From contig NZ_CP006911.1 in NCBI RefSeq assembly GCF_001281385.1, positions 62,001-126,000 of the forward strand: a DNA stretch of 64,000 nt, read 5' to 3'. The notes beneath the pieces were generated by a model, which was not told the origin of the DNA, did not search any database, and saw only the letters and a program-made list of their open reading frames with translations. Shown in pieces: positions 52,107 through 62,201 of this stretch (position 1 is its first letter; each line of letters begins with the position of its first letter). The position numbers and the translations under genes are program-made. Source of the stretch: Candidatus Pseudothioglobus singularis PS1. Its GTDB lineage: Bacteria > Pseudomonadota > Gammaproteobacteria > PS1 > Pseudothioglobaceae.

Positions 52107-53117
52107 ATGCCAAAGAACGAGCACTTTGATCGACTCTACGAACTCCTTGAAAAGGTTCATGACGGTCATGAGAGCCCCAGTAAGACTGAAGATATACCAA
52201 AAGTATCAGATCAACTAGCTGCTTATATTTTATGGCTTGATGTCGATCCATTAATCCCAGAGCGAACTTACAGTATTCTTCTTGATACTCAAAGCACAAC
52301 TGTTCAGGTAACTGACCTTAGCTTCAAAATCGATGCTAAGACACATAGTCAACTTGCAGCCAAAAAGCTCTTTCAAAATGAGTATGGTTACTGTAAATTG
52401 TCCTTAGGTCAGAAAGTATCTTTTGATGCCTACAGTGAAAGTCAAATAAAAGGCTCTTTTGAAATTTTTGATTCATTAAATAATTCTATAGTTGGTATCG
52501 GTTTAATTGATTTTGCACTCAGGCGTGCTCAAAATATTAGCTGGCATGAAACAAATATTAACCAAGAAGTTCGCTCCATTAATAAAAAACAAAAGCCATG
52601 TGTGCTTTGGTTTACTGGGCTTTCCGGTTCTGGAAAATCAACCATAGCCGATGATCTTGAGAAAAAACTATATGAGCTTGGAAAGCATACTATGCTGCTT
52701 GATGGTGACAATGTTCGTCATGGGCTTAATAGAGATTTAGGATTTACAGATCAAGACAGGGTTGAAAATATAAGGAGAATTGCTGAGGTTTCAAAGCTGA
52801 TGGTTTCTTCAGGATTGATTACCATAGTTTCTTTTATCTCCCCTTTCCGAGCTGAACGTGTAATGGCTCGGAATTTATTTAATGATGGAGAGTTCATTGA
52901 GGTTTATATAGATACCCCTATTGAGGTTTGTGAAGCCAGGGACTCTAAAGGGCTTTATAAGAAAGCAAGGGCTGGAAAATTAAAAAACTTCACCGGAATT
53001 GACTCTGATTATGAGGAGCCTGAGATGTCAGAAATTGTCCTTCAGAACAGTGATGCAAAAATAGATGATCTTGTGAATCAAATTTTAGATTATTTAAGCG
53101 CACACTCAAAGATATAA
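52107..53117 (+). CDS. cysC: Chimera of a CysN C-terminal domain and an APS kinase (CysC)
   Basis: A 336-aa protein of two parts. Residues about 30-150 follow the C-terminal elongation-factor domain of CysN/NodQ (AAYILWLDVDPLIPERTYSI, VTDLSFKIDAKT, NEYGYCKLSLG, VGIGLIDFALRRAQNISWHE). The EF-Tu-like GTPase domain that should precede it is absent. Residues 165 to the end are an APS kinase: P-loop GLSGSGKSTIADDL, DGDNVRHGLNRDLGF, and ARAGKLKNFTGIDSDYE. APS kinase makes PAPS from adenosine phosphosulfate. I see no cysD or cysN in the window. The retained CysN piece may be a leftover or may dock the kinase onto a separate CysN. Confidence 0.88.
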   Translation: MPKNEHFDRLYELLEKVHDGHESPSKTEDIPKVSDQLAAYILWLDVDPLIPERTYSILLDTQSTTVQVTDLSFKIDAKTHSQLAAKKLFQNEYGYCKLSLGQKVSFDAYSESQIKGSFEIFDSLNNSIVGIGLIDFALRRAQNISWHETNINQEVRSINKKQKPCVLWFTGLSGSGKSTIADDLEKKLYELGKHTMLLDGDNVRHGLNRDLGFTDQDRVENIRRIAEVSKLMVSSGLITIVSFISPFRAERVMARNLFNDGEFIEVYIDTPIEVCEARDSKGLYKKARAGKLKNFTGIDSDYEEPEMSEIVLQNSDAKIDDLVNQILDYLSAHSKI

Positions 53118-53163
53118 TGACCAAAATTTACTTCATCTTCATTACAAATTTTCATTTATAACA

Positions 53164-54102
53164 ATGTCAATATTATTAGCTTCTACTGATTTCTGGGAGG
53201 ACATGGAGGTTTGGCGTAGTGGCCTTGAAGAGGCGATGCCAGAGATGGATATTAACGTATATCCTGATGAAAAAGATGTTAATGATGTAGAGTATGCAGT
53301 AGTCTGGAAGCATCCTAGGGGTATTCTTAAAAAATATCCAAATTTAAAAGCAATTCTATCTTTAGGTGCTGGAGTAGACCACGTGATTAGCGATCCTGAT
53401 TTGCCTTTAGGTCTCCCCATAGTCCGTTTAGTTGATAAAAAGTTAACGCATGAAATGATCCTTCACTCGCTGCACTGGGTATTACATTTTCATAGTGATC
53501 AGTACCTCTATAGAATTCAGCAACAAAGCAGCGAATGGATTCAGCAAAGCTCAATTCAATCTGAAGATCGTACAATTGGAATCATGGGGTTAGGAAATAT
53601 TGGTAAGGCTATTGGTAATTCGCTGGTTAACTTAGATTTTAAAGTTATTGGTTGGGGTGCTCGCCCTAAGGAGTCACTCGGGAGCATAGAATACTATTGT
53701 GGCCATGAACAGCTTGCAGATTTTCTGAGTCAAACTCATATCCTGATAAATGTCTTACCACTAACTGACAATACTAAAAATATACTAACAAAAAATGAAC
53801 TTACGTTTTTGCCTCAGGGTTCCTTTATTATAAATATTGGCAGAGGCGGCATAATTAATGAGAATGATCTCATCAATTTTCTGGACAGTGGGCATATTAA
53901 AGCAGCAGCTTTAGATGTTTTTGAACAGGAGCCTCTTCCAGAAAATAATTCACTTTGGATACACCCTTCAGTTTATATAACCCCTCACATTGCGGGTCAA
54001 AGCAATCCTCTCTCAGCAGCTAAAACTATTGCAGAAAATATCCGTCTAATTCAAAATGGTGAAGCTCCATATCCTATATATAGCCTTGATAGTGGGTATT
54101 AA
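53164..54102 (+). CDS. ghrA: Glyoxylate/hydroxypyruvate reductase A-type D-2-hydroxyacid dehydrogenase
   Basis: A 312-aa D-isomer-specific 2-hydroxyacid dehydrogenase resembling GhrA. The start SILLASTDFWEDMEVWRSGL fits GhrA. The NAD(P)-binding motif is IGIMGLGNIGKAIG, and the catalytic residues are the Arg in NIGRGGIINE, the Glu in FEQEPLP and the His in TPHIAGQS. It reduces glyoxylate or hydroxypyruvate, products of glycine and serine metabolism, which fits the neighbouring gcv and sdaA genes. It is in the same direction as, and probably separately transcribed from, gcvT. Confidence 0.87.
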   Translation: MSILLASTDFWEDMEVWRSGLEEAMPEMDINVYPDEKDVNDVEYAVVWKHPRGILKKYPNLKAILSLGAGVDHVISDPDLPLGLPIVRLVDKKLTHEMILHSLHWVLHFHSDQYLYRIQQQSSEWIQQSSIQSEDRTIGIMGLGNIGKAIGNSLVNLDFKVIGWGARPKESLGSIEYYCGHEQLADFLSQTHILINVLPLTDNTKNILTKNELTFLPQGSFIINIGRGGIINENDLINFLDSGHIKAAALDVFEQEPLPENNSLWIHPSVYITPHIAGQSNPLSAAKTIAENIRLIQNGEAPYPIYSLDSGY

Positions 54103-54212
54103 TTAAGTTTTATTTTTCTTAATCGAGATATAAAGAATTGTTTAGAAATCAATAGAAATCATGCACCAAGTGATAGACGAGTGTTATTTATGTGAATTCA
54201 TGACCAATTGAA

Positions 54213-54241
54213 TTCAACTAAAAAGACTAATCTTATATAAT
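54213..54241 (+). promoter_or_regulatory. gcvT: Probable promoter of the gcvTHP operon
   Basis: A good -10 element TATAAT (54236-54241) lies 24 bases before the gcvT start. At 17 bp upstream a poor -35 (TTCAAC, 54213-54218) is all that is found, so an activator may be needed. The 162-bp gap after ghrA has no glycine-riboswitch signature that I can recognise. Confidence 0.55.
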
Positions 54242-54264
54242 AACCTTTTTTTGGACAAAATATA

Positions 54265-55389
54265 ATGTCTGCAGGAAGCGAAATTAGAACTACCCCTTTG
54301 CATCAAATGCATATTAATGCAGGTGCAAAAATGGTTCCATTTGCTGGATATGAAATGCCAGTTAGCTACCCTCTTGGCATCAAAAAAGAACACACACAAA
54401 CTCGAGAAAAGGCAGGCCTATTTGATGTTTCACATATGGGCCAAATTAAAATAACAGGTGCAGAAGCAATGAGTGCTCTTGAGTCTTTGGTACCCGTAGA
54501 TATTATAGATTTACCCTTAATGAAGTCGCGCTATGCCCTTTTTACAAATAGCAATGGCGGCGTATCAGACGATTTAATGGTTACCAATCTTGGTGATAAT
54601 TGCTTGTTTCTAGTAGTGAATGCAGCTTGTAAAGATTCTGATTTGGAGCATTTAAACCAGTCAATTGGTCTTAGTTGTAAAGTTGAACTATGTCAAAATT
54701 TAGCTTTGTTGGCATTACAGGGGCCCAAGGCTATAGAAGTGTTGGGAGAAATTGCTCCCTCTGTCACAGACATGACCTTTATGACTGCTAAGCATTTAAC
54801 AATAAAAGATATTGATTGCTTTGTGACTCGTTCTGGATACACTGGCGAGGATGGTTTTGAAATATCAATGCCATCAAGTGATGCTGAAAAATTTGCTGCT
54901 CTTCTTCTTTCTAGTGATGAGGTTGAGTGGGTAGGTTTAGGTGCAAGAGACTCACTTCGATTAGAGGCTGGCTTATCGCTCTATGGACATGAGCTTGATG
55001 ATAATCATAGTCCGGTTGAGTCATCTTTAAATTGGGCACTCTCTAAAGTCAGAAGGACAGGAGGCCAGCGTGAGGGCGGCTATTTGGGGGACAATATAGT
55101 TTTAAGTCACCTAAGTGATGGCCCTAAAGCAAGGATTGTTGGAATACTTCCTGAGGGCAAAATGCCTGTGAGAGATGGCGCCCTGATTGAAAATGAAGAC
55201 GGAGTTCAGGTTGGTGAGGTGACCAGTGGAGGTTTTGGCCCAACTTTGAATAAACCGATAGCGATTGCGAGACTAAAAATAAAATATACTATGAACCAGT
55301 CAAAACTGTTTGCACTGGTAAGGGGAAAAAGAATAGCAGTTGAGGTTGTCAATCTGCCGTTTGTTAAACACAATTATTACAGAGGTTGA
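54265..55389 (+). CDS. gcvT: Aminomethyltransferase, glycine cleavage T protein
   Basis: T protein (374 aa) that transfers the aminomethyl carbon from H protein to tetrahydrofolate, releasing ammonia. It starts TTPLHQMHINAGAKMVPFAGYEMPV, a typical GcvT beginning, and has KAGLFDVSHMGQI, the catalytic Asp in RSGYTGEDGFEIS and GARDSLRLEAGLSLYGHEL. Length is normal. It is followed by gcvH (19 bases) and gcvP (14 bases), so the set T-H-P is one operon. The window also contains a GcvR-like gene directly after gcvP. Confidence 0.97.
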   Translation: MSAGSEIRTTPLHQMHINAGAKMVPFAGYEMPVSYPLGIKKEHTQTREKAGLFDVSHMGQIKITGAEAMSALESLVPVDIIDLPLMKSRYALFTNSNGGVSDDLMVTNLGDNCLFLVVNAACKDSDLEHLNQSIGLSCKVELCQNLALLALQGPKAIEVLGEIAPSVTDMTFMTAKHLTIKDIDCFVTRSGYTGEDGFEISMPSSDAEKFAALLLSSDEVEWVGLGARDSLRLEAGLSLYGHELDDNHSPVESSLNWALSKVRRTGGQREGGYLGDNIVLSHLSDGPKARIVGILPEGKMPVRDGALIENEDGVQVGEVTSGGFGPTLNKPIAIARLKIKYTMNQSKLFALVRGKRIAVEVVNLPFVKHNYYRG

Positions 55390-55408
55390 AAATTAATAAG
55401 GAGAAGAA

Positions 55409-55780
55409 ATGAGTATTAAGTATTCTGAAGATCATGAGTGGGTTGATGAGAAGGAAGATGATTTAGTGGTTATTGGGATAACTGATTTTGCCCAGGAGCA
55501 GCTTGGGGATTTAGTTTATGTTGAGTTGCCAGAGGTTGGTGATGAGTGTTCTCGTGGCGAAAACATTTCAGTTATAGAGTCTGTCAAAGCTGCTTCTGAC
55601 CTAGTTGCGCCAGTCTCAGGTTCAATTATAGAGGTAAACTCTCGACTAGAAGATGAGCCAGAGATTGTCACCGAGGACTCGATGGGTGAGGGTTGGTTCA
55701 TCAAGGTGAAACTATCAAATCCTGAAGAGTTAAACGACCTTATGGATGAGGACGCATACAACACCTTTATTGAGGAATAA
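55409..55780 (+). CDS. gcvH: Glycine cleavage H protein
   Basis: Lipoyl carrier (123 aa) that shuttles the aminomethyl group between the P and T proteins. The lipoylated lysine is Lys60 in IESVKAASD. The N-terminal [14 protein letters not shown] and the [14 protein letters not shown] end are standard. It has a clear Shine-Dalgarno (AAGGAGAAG) before the ATG. Lipoylation enzymes are not in the window. Confidence 0.97.
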   Translation: MSIKYSEDHEWVDEKEDDLVVIGITDFAQEQLGDLVYVELPEVGDECSRGENISVIESVKAASDLVAPVSGSIIEVNSRLEDEPEIVTEDSMGEGWFIKVKLSNPEELNDLMDEDAYNTFIEE

Positions 55781-55794
55781 CAAGAGAGACTTTA

Positions 55795-58647
55795 ATGGCA
55801 AATAAGATTGAAGATTTATTGAATAATGACGCTTTTACCAATAGACATATTGGCTCTTCAAGCGAACAAAAGCATCAAATGCTTAACTATCTTGGTTTTG
55901 ATAACCTTGATAAATTAATTGATGAAATAGTTCCAGATGTTATTCGTCGAAAAGAACCGATGAATATTGCAGATGGTATGTCAGAACTTGCAGCACTTAA
56001 ACAGCTAAGAAATCTAGCAAGAATGAATATTCGATATAAGTCTTTCATCGGTCAGGGCTATTACAATTCCATCACGCCTCCAGTTATTCAGAGAAATGTC
56101 GAGGAAAATCCAGCCTGGTACACAGCTTATACTCCTTATCAACCCGAGATATCCCAAGGCCGACTAGAAGCTTTGATGAATTTTCAGACCATGGTCTCAG
56201 ATTTGACAGGCATGGATTTAGCGAATGCATCGATGCTTGATGAGGCAACTGCGTGTGCAGAAGCCATGACTCTGTGTCATCGCGTTAGTAAATCAAAGAG
56301 TAATACTTTTTTTGTGGCAAATGATTGTTATGCTCAAAATCTTGAAGTTATTAAAACTAGAGCTGAGCCTCTAAATATTGAGGTTGTTGTTGGTGATCCT
56401 CTGATTGACTTAAAAGACCTCGATTGTTTTGGTGTTCTTCTGCAGTATCCAAATACTTATGGTGCTTTTAGTGACTATTCTAAATTAATCGAAGCCATTC
56501 ACGAAAAGAAAGCACTTGTTAGTGTTAGTGCCGATCTACTAGCTTTGACGCTCTTAAAACCACCTGGTGAAATGGGAGCAGATATAGTAGTAGGAAATAC
56601 CCAAAGATTTGGTGTTCCAATAGGATATGGCGGTCCTCATGCTGCTTACATGTCAATTAGTGATAAGTACAAACGATCAATGCCAGGGCGAATTATTGGT
56701 GCATCTGTTGATACAAAGGGAAGGCTAGCATATCGTTTAGCACTCCAGACTCGGGAGCAACATATTCGCCGTGAGAAAGCAACTAGTAACATTTGTACTG
56801 CACAGGCTCTCTTGGCAATCATGGCCAGCATGTATGCGGTATATCATGGTCCAGAGGGTTTAAAAAACATTGCTGGTCGTATTTTTCAATATGCCAGTGT
56901 CTTTGCAGATGGCATGAAGCAAATGGGATTTAAAGTACTTAATGATTCATATTTTGATACGTTAACGATTGAGGTTAAAAACTCAGATGCTATTGTTATG
57001 CAAGCTGAAAAAAATGGATACAATGTTAATGTGTTTAGTAAAACACTTGTCTCAGTATCTTTTGATGAACTTAGCACGCCTGAAGATATTGAGTACTTAT
57101 GGAGGATCTTCAATACTGAGTCAGATCTTAGTGCACAGTCGTTGTTTGAAAAAAATAAATCAAAAATTCAAGAGAACTTACAAAGAAATTCTAAATTTCT
57201 AACGCATAAAGTCTTTAATACTTATCGTTCTGAAACAAATATGATGAGATATATTCGTTATTTAGGGGATAAAGATATTGCTTTAGATCGCTCAATGATT
57301 CCCTTAGGGTCATGCACTATGAAACTTAACGCTGCAGCTGAGTTGATACCAGTGAGTTGGCCAGAATTTTCACAAATTCATCCTGCAGTTCCAATGAACC
57401 AGGTAATTGGCTATCAGCAAATGATAAGTGAGCTTGAGGAAATGCTTTGTGAAGCCACAGGTTACTCAGCCATTTCACTGCAACCTAATTCTGGAGCTCA
57501 GGGCGAGTATGCTGGTTTAATTGCCATAAGGGGATATCACCGAAGTAGAGGCGATGAAAATCGAAATATTTGTCTCATTCCATCATCGGCTCATGGAACT
57601 AACCCTGCTTCCGCTCAAATGGCGGGAATGAAGGTTATCGTGATTGAAAGTGCCTCTGATGGCAATATAGATCTTGAGGATTTAAGAGCAAAAACTAAAG
57701 AGCACGAAGAAAATTTAGCAGCAATAATGATTACATACCCTTCGACGCACGGTGTTTTTGAAAAAGATGTTAGAGAAGTGTGTGACATTGTTCATAACGC
57801 GGGCGGTCAGGTCTATATTGATGGTGCAAATATGAATGCGATGGTTGGAGTTTCTGCTCCAGGAGAGTTTGGAGGTGATGTATCACATCTGAACCTTCAC
57901 AAGACATTTGCGATACCCCATGGTGGAGGCGGTCCAGGCGTTGGTCCCATAGGTGTAAAAGAACACCTCATCGACTTTTTACCAAGAACACCTTTAAATA
58001 ATACCGATGTTGGAAGTATTTCTGGTGCTCCATGGGGATCTGGCAGTATTTTGCCAATTAGTTGGATGTATATTGCAATGCTTGGAAAAGATGGACTCTA
58101 TGAGGCAACATGTAATGCCATACTCAATGCAAACTACATAGCTAAAAAGCTTGAGGAGCACTATCCAATACTTTACAGTGATGAAAATGGAAGAATCGCT
58201 CATGAGTGTATTATTGATATCAGACCTATTAAAGATTCAGTAGGTATTAGTGTTGATGATGTTGCTAAGCGTCTTATTGATTTTGGATTTCATGCTCCAA
58301 CAATGTCTTTCCCAGTTGCTGGAACGTTAATGATTGAGCCAACTGAGTCAGAATCATTAGATGAACTTGATCGATTCTGTGATGCAATGATTCAAATCAG
58401 AAAAGAGATTAAAAAGGTTGAGTCAGGTGAATATTCTACTGAAGATAATCCGTTAATTAATTCGCCCCACACTTTAGAAATGGTAACATCGTCTCAATGG
58501 GATTTTTCATATTCCAGAGAAGAGGCGGCTTATCCCGTCGAAAGTCTGAGGCGAGTTAAGTATTGGCCGCCAGTTTCGAGAGTGGATAATGTCTATGGAG
58601 ATAAGAATTTGGTTTGTTCTTGTCCAAGTGTAGAAGATTATAAGTAG
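55795..58647 (+). CDS. gcvP: Glycine dehydrogenase (decarboxylating), P protein
   Basis: A 950-aa single-chain P protein (both halves fused) that decarboxylates glycine with PLP and passes the aminomethyl group to GcvH. N-terminal half: [17 protein letters not shown] and [20 protein letters not shown]-terminal half: [14 protein letters not shown] and the PLP lysine Lys703 in [18 protein letters not shown]. Length is normal for the family. It ends the T-H-P operon, with the GcvR-like gene following 6 bases later. Confidence 0.97.
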   Translation: MANKIEDLLNNDAFTNRHIGSSSEQKHQMLNYLGFDNLDKLIDEIVPDVIRRKEPMNIADGMSELAALKQLRNLARMNIRYKSFIGQGYYNSITPPVIQRNVEENPAWYTAYTPYQPEISQGRLEALMNFQTMVSDLTGMDLANASMLDEATACAEAMTLCHRVSKSKSNTFFVANDCYAQNLEVIKTRAEPLNIEVVVGDPLIDLKDLDCFGVLLQYPNTYGAFSDYSKLIEAIHEKKALVSVSADLLALTLLKPPGEMGADIVVGNTQRFGVPIGYGGPHAAYMSISDKYKRSMPGRIIGASVDTKGRLAYRLALQTREQHIRREKATSNICTAQALLAIMASMYAVYHGPEGLKNIAGRIFQYASVFADGMKQMGFKVLNDSYFDTLTIEVKNSDAIVMQAEKNGYNVNVFSKTLVSVSFDELSTPEDIEYLWRIFNTESDLSAQSLFEKNKSKIQENLQRNSKFLTHKVFNTYRSETNMMRYIRYLGDKDIALDRSMIPLGSCTMKLNAAAELIPVSWPEFSQIHPAVPMNQVIGYQQMISELEEMLCEATGYSAISLQPNSGAQGEYAGLIAIRGYHRSRGDENRNICLIPSSAHGTNPASAQMAGMKVIVIESASDGNIDLEDLRAKTKEHEENLAAIMITYPSTHGVFEKDVREVCDIVHNAGGQVYIDGANMNAMVGVSAPGEFGGDVSHLNLHKTFAIPHGGGGPGVGPIGVKEHLIDFLPRTPLNNTDVGSISGAPWGSGSILPISWMYIAMLGKDGLYEATCNAILNANYIAKKLEEHYPILYSDENGRIAHECIIDIRPIKDSVGISVDDVAKRLIDFGFHAPTMSFPVAGTLMIEPTESESLDELDRFCDAMIQIRKEIKKVESGEYSTEDNPLINSPHTLEMVTSSQWDFSYSREEAAYPVESLRRVKYWPPVSRVDNVYGDKNLVCSCPSVEDYK

Positions 58648-58653
58648 ATTTAT

Positions 58654-59172
58654 ATGAAATCATTTTTGATTAGTGTTTTAGGAGACGATAAGTCTGGGCT
58701 TGTTGACGGCCTTTCCAAAATCATTGTTGCAAATAATGGTGATTGGATTGAAAGTAATATGTCGAGTTTTGAAGGAAAGTTTGCAGGCATTCTTAAAGTT
58801 AATGTGCCCTCAAGTAATGCTGCAAAACTAAAAAAAGAACTGACCTCTTCCACTTTAGGTCTTCAAATTGCATGTGAGGAAACTAAACCAGTTGATGAAC
58901 TTAACAACGTTATGAGTTATAACATTGAACTGATAGGCCAAAACCATGTAGGAATTATAAATAAGCTTTCTCATGTTTTAGCTGATGAGTTGGAGGCTAA
59001 TGTTGAAGAGCTAAAGACTGAGATAATTGATGCTTCAATGTCTGGAGAGCAGCTCTTTAAAGCCCAAATTAATCTTCACCTGCCCAACTCGCTTGATGAA
59101 AATCTAATCAGAGATAAGCTAGAGCAAATTGCTGATGAGATGATGGTCGAAATATACTCTTACGAAAGTTAG
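58654..59172 (+). CDS. GcvR-like tandem ACT-domain protein
   Basis: A 172-aa protein with two ACT domains (about residues 3-80 and 90-170). The first starts FLISVLGDDKSGLVDGLSKII and the second NIELIGQNHVGIINKLSHVL, both with the D/H-x-x-G-[LI] ligand turn. It lies 6 bases after gcvP and is probably co-transcribed. GcvR is a repressor partner of GcvA in enterobacteria, and ACT domains bind amino acids such as glycine. A local glycine sensor that controls the operon is the natural guess. No GcvA is in the window, so the target is not shown. Confidence 0.8.
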   Translation: MKSFLISVLGDDKSGLVDGLSKIIVANNGDWIESNMSSFEGKFAGILKVNVPSSNAAKLKKELTSSTLGLQIACEETKPVDELNNVMSYNIELIGQNHVGIINKLSHVLADELEANVEELKTEIIDASMSGEQLFKAQINLHLPNSLDENLIRDKLEQIADEMMVEIYSYES

Positions 59173-59178
59173 AATTAA

Positions 59179-59961
59179 TCAGAAACTACCATGGGCAATG
59201 AAAGCGCTGTTTCTGTAGTTTGACTTTCCGTAGCTAAAGAGCTCACCACTTGGTAGTAAGACTTTCCCACCTGCTGACCTTAATACTGCATCTCCAGCAG
59301 CTGTATCCCACTCCATAGTTGGTCCAAATCGAGGATAAACATCAGCCTCACCGCAGGCAACTAAACAAAATTTTAATGAAGATCCAATAGAAATTGTATC
59401 TTTAATATGATTGCTATTAAGCCAATTATTCGTCGACTCATCTCGGTGAGAGACACTTGCAACAGCTATAGGGCCAGAATTTGGGACAGGTCTTATTGTA
59501 ATTTTCTGAATACCTTTTTTTGATTCTTCAAAAGCTCCTGTAGCGCTTGAAGCAAAAAACATCCGATCCAAAGCTGGTGCATAGACAACTCCTAAAGTAG
59601 GAATTCTATTTTCTATTAGACCAATGTTGACTGTAAATGATCCAAGCCCATCCTTTTTAAGGAATTCTTTAGTTCCATCCAGTGGATCAATTAGGAAAAA
59701 TTGTTCTGTAACCTCTGCTTGATGGCTACTTGAGTTTTCCTCTGAAATGATTGGGATATCAGGAATTATTTCTTTCAACTTCCCTAGAATGACATTCTCC
59801 GCAGCCTCATCAGCAAGAGTAACTGGAGACCCATCATCTTTAAAGTTGACCTCGATTGAGCTTTCATAGATTCTCATGATCTCACGACCAGCATCTCGAG
59901 CAACTTCTCGCAACTCTTCTAGTAATTGCGAATAATCTATCTGTATCATTTGATTAGGCAC
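59179..59961 (-). CDS. cysQ: 3'(2'),5'-bisphosphate nucleotidase
   Basis: A 260-aa inositol-monophosphatase-fold phosphatase. It hydrolyses 3'-phosphoadenosine-5'-phosphate (PAP), a by-product of PAPS use. The metal sites are in IISEENSSSH (first Glu), LIDPLDGTKEFLK (Asp-x-Asp-Gly-Thr) and MEWDTAAGDAVL. The gene lies 5 bases downstream of creatinase in the same direction, so it is likely part of that operon. The APS kinase chimera at 52107 supplies PAPS, so the pair makes sense, although they are 6 kb apart. Confidence 0.93.
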   Translation of the reverse strand: MPNQMIQIDYSQLLEELREVARDAGREIMRIYESSIEVNFKDDGSPVTLADEAAENVILGKLKEIIPDIPIISEENSSSHQAEVTEQFFLIDPLDGTKEFLKKDGLGSFTVNIGLIENRIPTLGVVYAPALDRMFFASSATGAFEESKKGIQKITIRPVPNSGPIAVASVSHRDESTNNWLNSNHIKDTISIGSSLKFCLVACGEADVYPRFGPTMEWDTAAGDAVLRSAGGKVLLPSGELFSYGKSNYRNSAFIAHGSF

Positions 59962-59966
59962 TTAGC

Positions 59967-61172
59967 TTAAGTGATAATGTTGTGCTCTGGGCCAAATGGG
60001 AATTTTGTAATGTCATAAGCACTATCTTCAGTCAGAACCATTACGTCATGCTCTCTGTAACCTCCTGCTCCTGGCTTACCCTCTGGAATCATAATCATTG
60101 GCTCCATAGAAACTACCATATTTTTTTGTAAAACAGTATCAATGTCCTCTCTTAATTCAACGCCAGCCTCACGGCCATAGTAATGAGACAGGACTCCAAA
60201 CGAGTGTCCATAACCAAAAGTCCTACTTTCGAGTAAACCGTATTCCTCAAAAATTTTATTCAGTTCAAGCGCAATATCCTTGCATGCTACTCCGGGCTTA
60301 ATTAGTTTCATGCCTTCTTCATGAACTTTGACATTTATTTCCCATAGCTTTAAAGATGCATCATCCACATGATCATAAAACAAGGTTCTTTCTAGCGCAA
60401 CATAATAGCCGGCGATCATTGAAAAACAGTTAAGACTTAAGATATCTCCTTTCTGAACTTGTCTTGTAGTGACAGGATTATGTGCACCATCAGTATTGAT
60501 TCCAGATTGAAACCAAGTCCAAGTATCCATTAGCTCTGAATGCGGATAGCGCTTTGCAATTTCTCTAACCATGGCTTGTGTGGAGTGAAGTGCAACTTCA
60601 TGCTCAGGAGCTCCTTCTCTAATTGCTTCAACTAATGCAGCACCTCCAATATCACAAACATTTGCTCCCTGGATGATGTGTGCGATTTCCTCATCAGATT
60701 TAATTGAACGCATCTTCATACAGTCAACGGAAATATCAACAAAGTCTGCTTTGTCAAATGCTGCACTAAGTTTATCCAGACGCTCTTTAGTTATATGGTC
60801 ATATTCAAGACCAATTTTTCCAGCATTTTTGACAAGCTTCTGTAGGGCATGAAAGAAGCTGTCTTTTTGCCAATCGGTGTAGACCAGATTTTCACCAAAG
60901 GTACGTCTAAAAGGTTGACCACCATCAATATTGGCAGTAACAGATGTCACTTTGTCTTGCGTAACTACAAGTGCATAAGGCCTGCCAAATGAACAGTAAA
61001 GGAAATCACTATAGTAATTAATGCCATGGATAGAGGTAAATATAATAGTATCAATATTGCTTTGAGCCATATGATCTTTTAGTTTTTTTTGCCTATCTAG
61101 GTATTCTTGATCACTAAATGTATGGGTGATATTATCACCATTTGGAATAAGAATCGTTCTGGGCATGTTCAT
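59967..61172 (-). CDS. Creatinase (creatine amidinohydrolase)
   Basis: A 401-aa M24-fold enzyme that hydrolyses creatine to sarcosine and urea. The whole chain follows the Pseudomonas creatinase pattern: INYYSDFLYCSFGRPYALVV, NIDGGQPFRRTFG, LMDTWTWFQSGINTDGAHNP (with the catalytic His in DGAHNP), NCFSMIAGYYVALERTLF, FGYGHSFGVLSHYYGREAG and VVSMEPMIMIPEGKPGAGGY. Length is that of known creatinases (about 403 aa). Like other creatinases it lacks the M24 metal ligands and works without metal. Sarcosine made here could feed the DMGDH/SARDH enzyme at 32376. Confidence 0.96.
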   Translation of the reverse strand: MNMPRTILIPNGDNITHTFSDQEYLDRQKKLKDHMAQSNIDTIIFTSIHGINYYSDFLYCSFGRPYALVVTQDKVTSVTANIDGGQPFRRTFGENLVYTDWQKDSFFHALQKLVKNAGKIGLEYDHITKERLDKLSAAFDKADFVDISVDCMKMRSIKSDEEIAHIIQGANVCDIGGAALVEAIREGAPEHEVALHSTQAMVREIAKRYPHSELMDTWTWFQSGINTDGAHNPVTTRQVQKGDILSLNCFSMIAGYYVALERTLFYDHVDDASLKLWEINVKVHEEGMKLIKPGVACKDIALELNKIFEEYGLLESRTFGYGHSFGVLSHYYGREAGVELREDIDTVLQKNMVVSMEPMIMIPEGKPGAGGYREHDVMVLTEDSAYDITKFPFGPEHNIIT

Positions 61173-61304
61173 AGTAAATCCTGGATATATTTAATTTGAG
61201 CGGATGTTAGACAATATTGATAAGTATAGCAAGCTTTTTTCAAACAAAATATTTTAAGTTTTTATAAATGAAGATATGCCTTATATTTTTTAAAACATTC
61301 TAAT

Positions 61305-62171
61305 TTATTGTGATTTTTTTAAAACAGTTTCACGCACGAATGTATAAAGTCCTGAGACTACTACAATTGAAGCTCCAATTATGGTTAAGCTATCTGGATT
61401 CTCCTCAAGAATGATAATTGCAAGCAACATAGCAAAAACTATTCTTGAATATCTAAACGGAGATATAACTGACATTTCACCAATTCTTGAAGAGATAACA
61501 AGTGAGTAATAAGCAATTACACCAAAGGCAGATGCGCCAATAAAATATAGAATTTGATTAGATGTAGGAATTACCATTGGTGAGTTAAATGGAATAATTA
61601 GAATACCTGAAATTCCAAAAGCTATGAAGGCATACAATGCAATTGTTACTGAAGGAAGTTTAACTTGCATAGCGCGAGTTGCTAGATCACGAGCTGCTAA
61701 AAATACGGATCCAAGTAATGCAAATATTGATGCTGGCATAAACCCTTCAAAGCCAGGACGGACAATCAATAATACACCTATAAAGCCAATAAATACTGCC
61801 GTCCAGCGTCTCCAACCTACTTTTTCTTTAAAAAATATTACAGCACCAATTGTTACTAATAATGGCGCTATTTGTAGAATTGCTGTGGCAGATGAAAGAG
61901 GCGTTAAAGCAATTGCTGTAACAAAAAAAACTGCTCCTAAAAGCTCACAAATTGTTCGAATTATTACATGTTTGTTTAATAGATCTTTATGAATAATTGG
62001 CGCACGCTGCAGAAGTGCAATAATTAGGAATACAACTGTCCCAGTAAACCCAAGGATTATTATTACTTCTGATATTGGAAAATAAGTTGAGAGCATTTTA
62101 ATAAAAAGATCCTCAAATGCAAAACCTGCCATCGCGAGAATCATAAATAGGATGCCCTTTAAGTTATCCAT
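61305..62171 (-). CDS. EamA (DMT) family transporter
   Basis: A 288-aa integral membrane protein with about ten helices in two EamA repeats (the first begins MDNLKGILFMILAMAGFAFE, the second near FALLGSVFLAARDLATRAMQ). DMT-family proteins move small metabolites, often out of the cell. Position between the DUF1989 gene and creatinase suggests transport of creatine, creatinine or a nitrogen product, but direction and substrate cannot be read. A 132-bp gap separates it from creatinase, so creatinase may have its own promoter. Confidence 0.86.
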   Translation of the reverse strand: MDNLKGILFMILAMAGFAFEDLFIKMLSTYFPISEVIIILGFTGTVVFLIIALLQRAPIIHKDLLNKHVIIRTICELLGAVFFVTAIALTPLSSATAILQIAPLLVTIGAVIFFKEKVGWRRWTAVFIGFIGVLLIVRPGFEGFMPASIFALLGSVFLAARDLATRAMQVKLPSVTIALYAFIAFGISGILIIPFNSPMVIPTSNQILYFIGASAFGVIAYYSLVISSRIGEMSVISPFRYSRIVFAMLLAIIILEENPDSLTIIGASIVVVSGLYTFVRETVLKKSQ

Positions 62172-62201
62172 TTTTGTTGAACCAGATATTAAAGTTGAAT
62201 T

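Noticed and set aside
54103-54264. Glycine riboswitch upstream of gcvT
   Set aside because: I looked for the conserved paired aptamer features in the leader and did not see them; only a -10 element and AT-rich sequence are present.
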